This document shows positions 5,771 to 10,639 of a stretch of 10,639 nt of DNA, in pieces; positions within the stretch are counted from its first letter, which is position 1, and each line of letters opens with the position of its first letter. The stretch covers positions 1 to 10,639 of the forward strand of contig JAVCCI010000060.1 in NCBI GenBank assembly GCA_030765555.1, written 5' to 3'. The position numbers and the translations under genes are program-made. The stretch is from Candidatus Kappaea frigidicola (GTDB lineage: Bacteria > Omnitrophota > Gorgyraeia > JAGLLT01). The notes under the pieces were generated by a model that was not told the origin of the DNA, did not search any database, and saw only the letters and a program-made list of their open reading frames with translations.

Positions 5771-6616
5771 TTATATTTGACCACGTTTTTTTCTTGCTTG
5801 ATTCAACTTTAGTTTTATTTTATTTTTATCTGATTTTTCCAGAGCCTTTTTAAAATCGCCCAATTCTTTTATAAAAATATCAATTTTTTTAACTATTTCC
5901 TTACTATTAGATGCAAAGATTCCCTTCCATATCATTTCGGATGACTTTGATATCCGAGTAACATCCTTAAAACCGCCAGCAGCAAACTTTAATTCAGGCC
6001 GGCTCACTACATTCATTAAAGATACGGCAATAGCATGAGGCAAATGACTTACAGAAGCTACAACTTCATCATGTTTCTTTGGACTTAATGAAAATACTCG
6101 AGCTCCTAGTTTACGCCAAAATTGACTAACCTTATTAAGGCACTTTTTATTTGTTCTTGCTGTTGGAGTAACGATTGAAACAGAATCATTAAATAGGTTA
6201 GCCGCTGCAAAATCAACTCCTCTATTTTCTGAGCCAGCCATCGGATGTGTACCTACAAAAAATATTCCTTTTGGTAGTATCTTTTCAGCAATACTGACAA
6301 TCTCTCCTTTAGTACTCGCTATATCCATAACAATGCAATCAGGTTTAAGATGAGTGGTGATTAATGTGAGAATGTTTTTCATTTCAGCAACTGGTACAGC
6401 CAAAATTACTAGGTCAGCATCTTTGACACATTCACCTAAATCAAGGCTTCCCTTATCAATGGCCTTCCTTTTAATGGCTTTCGTTAGTGTAGCCTTACAA
6501 CTCGTAGACCCTGTAACCTCATGAGCTAATTTTGATCTTTTAACTGCTAATCCAATAGAGCCACCTATAAGACCCACTCCAATAATACTTATTTTTTTAA
6601 ACATAACTTTTCTCAT
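5771..6616 (-). CDS. tyrA: Prephenate (or arogenate) dehydrogenase
   Basis: Oxidatively decarboxylates prephenate to 4-hydroxyphenylpyruvate (or arogenate to tyrosine) with NAD(P). The 281 residues form the usual two-part protein: an N-terminal Rossmann domain with IIGVGLIGGSIGLA (11-24), the catalytic-region motifs TKGEI (102-106) and GTHPMAGSE (122-130, His124), and a helical domain with HLPHAIA (191-197) and GGFKDVTRI (214-222). There is no chorismate mutase, ACT or AroA fusion. After the second strand the sequence is GSTSC with no acidic residue where NAD-specific enzymes usually carry Asp, so NADP use is possible (inference). The ATG overlaps the aroF stop by 4 bp (ATGA). A second in-frame ATG four codons on (6604) is an alternative start, as the Rossmann motif begins soon after it. 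Confidence 0.92.
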   Translation of the reverse strand: MRKVMFKKISIIGVGLIGGSIGLAVKRSKLAHEVTGSTSCKATLTKAIKRKAIDKGSLDLGECVKDADLVILAVPVAEMKNILTLITTHLKPDCIVMDIASTKGEIVSIAEKILPKGIFFVGTHPMAGSENRGVDFAAANLFNDSVSIVTPTARTNKKCLNKVSQFWRKLGARVFSLSPKKHDEVVASVSHLPHAIAVSLMNVVSRPELKFAAGGFKDVTRISKSSEMIWKGIFASNSKEIVKKIDIFIKELGDFKKALEKSDKNKIKLKLNQARKKRGQI

Positions 6617-7626
6617 ATTGATCGTCCGACTGATTCTGCGACTTTTTTAATCATTTTCATTAGCTCTTCAAATTTTTCAGGCTTCAGAGATTGTGAACCA
6701 TCTGAGAGCGCTTCTTCGGGATTAGTATGCACCTCGATCATTAAACCATCACAACCTGCTGCAATGGCCGCTAAAGACATAGGTCCCACTAAGCTCCACT
6801 TACCGGTACTATGAGAAGGATCGACAATTACAGGTAAATGACTAAGCTCTTTAATAACCGCCACGGCGCTTAAATCAAGCGTATTTCTAGTGGCATCCTC
6901 GAAAGTCCTTATTCCTCTTTCGCAAAGAATAACATTCATATTTCCTTCTGAAAGAATATATTCAGCTGACATCAACAAATCTTTTATAGTTGCACTCATA
7001 CCTCGCTTCAAAACAACTGGTTTTCTGGTTTTGCCTAGTTCTTTTAATAAATCAAAATTTTGCATATTTCTAGCACCCACCTGAAAAGCATCAGCATATT
7101 TATCCACAATAGGTATCTGCTTAATATTCATTACTTCCGTTACGACGGGCAAGCCTTCCTTTGCTCCCACTTCTTGCAAATATTTTAAACCTTCCTCACC
7201 CAAACCCTGAAAACTATAGGGAGAAGTTCTAGGTTTAAAAGCCCCACCCCTTAAAATATTTGCTCCTGCTTCTTTTACAAGATGTCCAACTTCACTCAAT
7301 AATTCTATACTTTCAACAGAACAAGGCCCAGCCATAACAGCCAATGACTTACCACCAACTTGCACATCCTTAATTTTAACAACGCTGGATTCTTTTTTAA
7401 AGTCCCTAGAAGCAAGTTTGTATGGCTTTAAAACAGCCATTACCTTTTCTACTCCTTCAATTGCCTCAAGAGGTGTTATGCGAAGCTTATCTTCCTCCCC
7501 AATAACTCCAATAAGACTTCTTTCAATGCCCTTAGAAAGAACTGGTTTAAGTCCAAGCTTCTTAATGCGTTCCTCAATATGCTGAATTTGTTCTTCTGTA
7601 ATGTCTGGCTTTAATATAATAATCAC
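6613..7626 (-). CDS. aroF: 3-deoxy-7-phosphoheptulonate (DAHP) synthase, type I-beta with ferredoxin-like N-terminal domain
   Basis: Condenses phosphoenolpyruvate and erythrose 4-phosphate to DAHP, the entry step of aromatic biosynthesis. The 337 residues match the Thermotoga-type enzyme in length and layout. An N-terminal ferredoxin-like regulatory domain (about 1-70) is followed by a TIM barrel with AGPCSVES (99-106), RGGAFKPRTSPYSFQG (126-141), KRGM (207-210), ERGIRTF (236-242), DPSHSTG (269-275) and EVHTNPE (298-304). The metal ligands Cys102, His272, Glu298 and Asp309 are all at the Thermotoga maritima numbering. In that enzyme the N-terminal domain gives feedback inhibition by tyrosine or phenylalanine, so the same is likely here. 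The start is a GTG, preceded by AAGGGAGA that overlaps the last codons of hisC three bases away. No chorismate mutase domain is fused. Confidence 0.95.
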   Translation of the reverse strand: MIIILKPDITEEQIQHIEERIKKLGLKPVLSKGIERSLIGVIGEEDKLRITPLEAIEGVEKVMAVLKPYKLASRDFKKESSVVKIKDVQVGGKSLAVMAGPCSVESIELLSEVGHLVKEAGANILRGGAFKPRTSPYSFQGLGEEGLKYLQEVGAKEGLPVVTEVMNIKQIPIVDKYADAFQVGARNMQNFDLLKELGKTRKPVVLKRGMSATIKDLLMSAEYILSEGNMNVILCERGIRTFEDATRNTLDLSAVAVIKELSHLPVIVDPSHSTGKWSLVGPMSLAAIAAGCDGLMIEVHTNPEEALSDGSQSLKPEKFEELMKMIKKVAESVGRSI

Positions 7627-7629
7627 TAT

Positions 7630-8724
7630 TTAATCTCCCTTAATTATTTTTCTTAAACTATCTATAAATGTTCTATTCTCTTCTTGCGTACCAATTGTGA
7701 CTCTTATCCAATTGTTTAGCTTATATGCATTCATACTTCTAATAATAATACCCATTTTCAACAAACGCTTAAAAACTTCGTCGGCATCTCGTTTAACATT
7801 TATAAGAATAAAGTTAGTAGCGCTAGGAACATAATCAAGTCCTAATTCATTTAGTTCATTATAAATATATATTTTTCCTGCTTCAGTCGTTTCTATTGTT
7901 TTATTAAGAAAATCATCATCATCTAGTGCAGCTTCACCAGCAACTTGTGCTAACATATTTACATTAAAAGGTTGCCTAGCTTTATTCATGGCTTGAATTA
8001 GGCTTTTATTAGCTATACCATATCCTAACCTTAATCCACTCAAACCATATGCTTTCGAAAACGTTCTGCAAATAATAATATTAGGTTTACTTAAATATTT
8101 AAGACTTTTTGGATATTCAGAAATATTCTTCGCAAATTCACAATAAGCCTCATCAAGAAAAATGATGACATCTTCACTAACTTTATCGATGAAGTTTTTT
8201 AATTTTCCTTCTTCTATGTACGTACCCACAGGATTATTAGGATTAGAAAGAAAGATGATTTTAGTTTTCTCGTTTATCGCTTCATAAATCTTATCCAAAT
8301 TGCAGTAAAAATTATCTAAAGGAACTTCGATAACTTTTCCAGCTTCCTGCAAAGTTGCTAATTTAAATATCAAGAAATCAGGACTCGATGTAATAACCTG
8401 TTCATGTTCATATAAAAATGTTTTGACTGAAAGCTCAATTATTTCATTAGAACCATTACCAATAATAATATTATCTATATCAACTTTAAATCTTTGAGCA
8501 AGTTTTCTGCGAAGGCAATAATTATTTCCATCAGGATACCGATAAACATCTGCTAAAGATTTCTCCATAGCTTTTAGAGCTAAAGGAGAAACTCCCAATG
8601 GGTTTTCATTAGATGCCAACTTAATTATTTCACTTAAACCAAGCTCTCTTTTAACATCATCTATAGGTTTACCAGGTTCATAGGGCTTTATGTTATCTAT
8701 ATTATCCCTTGTTAATTTTTTCAT
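7630..8724 (-). CDS. hisC: Histidinol-phosphate / aromatic aminotransferase (HisC family)
   Basis: PLP-dependent fold-type I aminotransferase of 364 residues. Visible motifs: ASNENPLG (37-44), YRYPDG (61-66), GNGSNEII (89-96), LSNPNNPVGT (159-168), DEAYCEF (191-197), the PLP-lysine segment RTFSKAYGLSGLRLGY (220-235; Lys224) and the C-terminal WIRVTIG (339-345; Arg341 for the substrate carboxylate). The family is named for histidinol-phosphate transamination, but many members also use aromatic keto acids. Here it stands between pheA and aroF/tyrA with no other his gene, so phenylpyruvate and 4-hydroxyphenylpyruvate (or prephenate) are likely substrates. That role is inferred from context. AAGGAAG lies 5-6 bases before the ATG, which is 13 bases past the pheA stop. 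Confidence 0.92.
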   Translation of the reverse strand: MKKLTRDNIDNIKPYEPGKPIDDVKRELGLSEIIKLASNENPLGVSPLALKAMEKSLADVYRYPDGNNYCLRRKLAQRFKVDIDNIIIGNGSNEIIELSVKTFLYEHEQVITSSPDFLIFKLATLQEAGKVIEVPLDNFYCNLDKIYEAINEKTKIIFLSNPNNPVGTYIEEGKLKNFIDKVSEDVIIFLDEAYCEFAKNISEYPKSLKYLSKPNIIICRTFSKAYGLSGLRLGYGIANKSLIQAMNKARQPFNVNMLAQVAGEAALDDDDFLNKTIETTEAGKIYIYNELNELGLDYVPSATNFILINVKRDADEVFKRLLKMGIIIRSMNAYKLNNWIRVTIGTQEENRTFIDSLRKIIKGD

Positions 8725-8737
8725 TTTACTTCCTTAG

Positions 8738-9796
8738 TTAAAATTTTGGGTATGATCCCAATATTTTTAAATAGTGGCAATGCTTCGATAAAGCATCTAA
8801 GGCTATTTTTACTTTTTTGTCCTCATGATAACCTTCAAAATCAATAAAGAAATGATACTTCCATGCACCCCTTTTTGAAGGACGTGACTCAATCTTCGTC
8901 AGGTTTATTTTATTCTTCTTAAAAGGAGCCAGCATATCATATAAAACACCCACCTTATCTTTAACTGAAAATACAATTGAAGTTTTGTCTTTTCCCGTAT
9001 AAGGCACTTCATTCTTACCAATAACTAAGAACCTAGTCATATTATCAGAATTATCTTCAATTGAAGAAGCCACTATCTTAAGATTATAAACCTTAGCAGC
9101 TAATTCAGAAGCAATAGCTGCAGAATTACTTAAAGATTTAGCCTTTTTTGCTGCAGCAGTTGTTGAAGCCACATCAATTAACACTGCTCTGGGTAAATTT
9201 CTCTCCAGCCATAATCTACATTGTCCAAAAACTTCCGCCTTTGAATAAATTTTAGAAATTTTACTTAGAGGTGAATTTGAAATTAAATTTTGACTTATTT
9301 CAAATAATATTTCAGAACATATTTTAAGTTCAGAATTAACAAACATATCCAAGGTATATGTAATTGCACCTTCAGTTGAATTTTCAATAGGCACTACGCC
9401 GTAGTCAGCTCTGCCCTTTTCAACTTCTTTAAAAACATCATTAATATTTTCACATGACAGGTATTCTACTGATGATCCAAATTTACTCAAAGATGCCAAG
9501 TGGGTAAACGTAGCTTCTGGACCTAAATACGCTACCTTTATTTTCTTTTCCAGGGCCAAAGACGCTGACATAACTTCTCTATAGATAGCTTTCAAAGAAT
9601 TATCTTCAAGCGGTCCTTTATTATTCTGAAGAATATTCTTATAAACTTCTTTTTCTCTTGCCGGAGCATATATTTTCTTTTTGGTTTTGTCTTTCTCTTT
9701 ACCAATATCTAAAGTAATATTTGCTCTTGTATTTAAAAGCTTGATTATATGCTCATCTAATTCATTAATCTTCTTGCGTAGCTTCTTGAGTCCCAT
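8738..9796 (-). CDS. pheA: Bifunctional chorismate mutase / prephenate dehydratase (P-protein)
   Basis: Converts chorismate to prephenate and then to phenylpyruvate, the committed route to phenylalanine. Three domains are seen in 352 residues. An AroQ chorismate mutase (1-85) shows Arg7, Arg24, Lys35, Arg47/Glu48 and the IYREVMSASLALE helix. The prephenate dehydratase domain (about 86-265) starts VAYLGPEATFTHLA and contains VPIENSTEGAI (135-145) and DNMTRFLVIG (251-260; catalytic Thr254). A C-terminal ACT domain (about 271-350) has GVLYDML and the phenylalanine-binding ESRP (303-306), so allosteric inhibition by phenylalanine is expected. The ATG lies inside scpB (32-bp overlap) with AAAGGAG eight bases upstream, and it gives a complete AroQ domain. 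The layout is that of the Pseudomonas-type P-protein. Confidence 0.95.
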   Translation of the reverse strand: MGLKKLRKKINELDEHIIKLLNTRANITLDIGKEKDKTKKKIYAPAREKEVYKNILQNNKGPLEDNSLKAIYREVMSASLALEKKIKVAYLGPEATFTHLASLSKFGSSVEYLSCENINDVFKEVEKGRADYGVVPIENSTEGAITYTLDMFVNSELKICSEILFEISQNLISNSPLSKISKIYSKAEVFGQCRLWLERNLPRAVLIDVASTTAAAKKAKSLSNSAAIASELAAKVYNLKIVASSIEDNSDNMTRFLVIGKNEVPYTGKDKTSIVFSVKDKVGVLYDMLAPFKKNKINLTKIESRPSKRGAWKYHFFIDFEGYHEDKKVKIALDALSKHCHYLKILGSYPKF

Positions 9797-10571
9797 CTTT
9801 TAGCTCCTTTGTAATATTTTGGTTCTCATTTGTATCTACTGCTTCCTCTTGAGAATCAGATATTGATGTATCATCATTCATATTTGTTTCATCGAAGTCA
9901 TTTAGCTGTTTTCTACTAGCCTTCATAACTTCTTCAATTTCAGATTCTACGACTTCTTGGTCCTCTTCAACCTTGGGCTTATCATATATACTATTTACAA
10001 CAGGCGTTTCATTAGATTCGCTGCTCTCTTCTCGCATTATTTCATCAGCCACTTCTTTAAACTGTTCAATTGGTGGCAAATCAGCTAGAGTCTTAAGGCC
10101 AAAATATTTTAGAAAAAGATTGCTGCTAGCATATAAAAAAGGTCTACCAATTACTTCTTTTCTGCCTTTTATTTTAATTAATCCCTTTTCCAATAGACTA
10201 CGAACTACACCATCTACATTTACGCCCCTAATTTCCTCAACATCAAGTCTTGTTACTGGTTGCTTGTAGGCTATTATTGCTAAAGTTTCCAGTGATGGCT
10301 TAGAAAGTCGATCAGTATGTTTATTGCTAAAAAGCTTCCTAAGATATTTAGCAAATTTAATTTTAGTTCCAATTTGATAGCCGCCTGCAACTTCATTAAT
10401 TTCAAAACTTCTTTGGGTATCTTCATACTCCTGCTTCAAATCACTAATTGCTGCTTTAATTAAACTAACATCAACATTATCAAAAACTAGCCGCATTTGC
10501 TCAATGGCCAAAGGTTCTTCGGTTGATATAAGCATCGCTTCAATGACTGCCTTAATTTCTGATCTTTCCAT
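9765..10571 (-). CDS. scpB: Segregation and condensation protein B with acidic C-terminal tail
   Basis: Winged-helix partner of ScpA and SMC in the bacterial condensin that organises and segregates the chromosome. Residues 1-80 (IKAVIEAMLISTEEPLAIEQ..., then GGYQIGTK) form the first winged helix. The second (about 88-170) contains LETLAIIAYKQPVTRLDVEE, IRGVNVDGVVRSLLEKGLI, GRPFLYASSNLFLKYFG and DLPPIEQF. At 268 residues it is some 70-80 longer than a typical ScpB because of a low-complexity acidic tail from about residue 173 (about 31 Asp/Glu against 8 Lys/Arg). The tail overlaps pheA by 32 bp. AAGGAGT lies about 14 bases before the ATG, a long spacing; no better start codon is seen. scpA is not in the window. 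Confidence 0.93.
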   Translation of the reverse strand: MERSEIKAVIEAMLISTEEPLAIEQMRLVFDNVDVSLIKAAISDLKQEYEDTQRSFEINEVAGGYQIGTKIKFAKYLRKLFSNKHTDRLSKPSLETLAIIAYKQPVTRLDVEEIRGVNVDGVVRSLLEKGLIKIKGRKEVIGRPFLYASSNLFLKYFGLKTLADLPPIEQFKEVADEIMREESSESNETPVVNSIYDKPKVEEDQEVVESEIEEVMKASRKQLNDFDETNMNDDTSISDSQEEAVDTNENQNITKELKDGTQEATQED

Positions 10572-10573
10572 TT

Positions 10574-10639
10574 TTACGTGTATGTACTCCTTACCTGAGG
10601 TTGAATTTGTTTAGTATTTCTCATTACACTAATAGAACC
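10574..10639 (-). CDS. 3' end of an upstream gene (partial, unidentified)
   Basis: On the minus strand one frame is open from the window edge for 21 codons (ending ...QVRSTYT) to a TAA two bases before the scpB ATG; the other two frames have stops near the edge. The Shine-Dalgarno-like AAGGAGT of scpB falls inside its last codons, the same arrangement seen for aroF and plsC further down. In many bacteria scpA is directly upstream of scpB, but the residues visible are too few to identify it. It could be chance open sequence. Confidence 0.4.
   Translation of the reverse strand, partial: GSISVMRNTKQIQPQVRSTYT

Noticed and set aside
1..10639. CRISPR array, insertion sequence, prophage or defence system
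   Set aside because: No repeat-spacer pattern, transposase, integrase or defence-type protein is visible; all sizeable reading frames are housekeeping genes apart from the DUF2148 protein.

Overview
The window looks like a chromosomal housekeeping segment of an AT-rich bacterium, probably from the PVC superphylum and most likely Omnitrophota (candidate division OP3). This is inferred from the 5' end of the 16S rRNA gene, which has the PVC-like start AACGAACGCTGGCGGCGTGG and an EUB338 site reading GGAGGCTGCAGTCGAGAATC in the rRNA sense. The gene content (ferredoxin-domain DUF2148 protein, aromatic cluster running into cmk-plsC-rpsA) agrees with that but does not prove it. I see no phage, IS, CRISPR or plasmid features.

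Layout from left to right: (1) 1-440, the 5' part of a 16S rRNA gene on the minus strand, cut by the window edge. (2) 441-799, its leader and promoter region, with a TTGACA/extended -10 promoter, a clear boxA antitermination site, several hairpins and the tyrS terminator. (3) tyrS (800-2065, minus) with its own promoter. (4) A divergently transcribed DUF2148 four-cysteine protein (2171-2704, plus), ending at a bidirectional terminator shared with rpsA. (5) A long minus-strand operon read from the right edge: a gene tail at the edge, scpB, pheA, hisC, aroF (DAHP synthase), tyrA, cmk, plsC, then rpsA behind its own strong promoter.

How the genes work together: AroF makes DAHP, the first intermediate of the shikimate pathway. 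PheA converts chorismate to prephenate and then phenylpyruvate. TyrA converts prephenate to 4-hydroxyphenylpyruvate. The HisC-family aminotransferase lies between them and can supply the final transamination. Genes from scpB to plsC overlap or lie within about 14 bp, and Shine-Dalgarno sequences sit inside the preceding genes, so they are probably co-transcribed and translationally coupled. The downstream cmk-plsC-rpsA part is a widespread bacterial arrangement, but aroA, commonly found between tyrA and cmk, is absent.

Nothing here is an obviously new system. The points most worth a second look are the rRNA leader (a terminator-like hairpin directly before boxA), the variant HLGT signature of TyrS, the DUF2148 protein, the missing aroA, and the acidic tail of ScpB.
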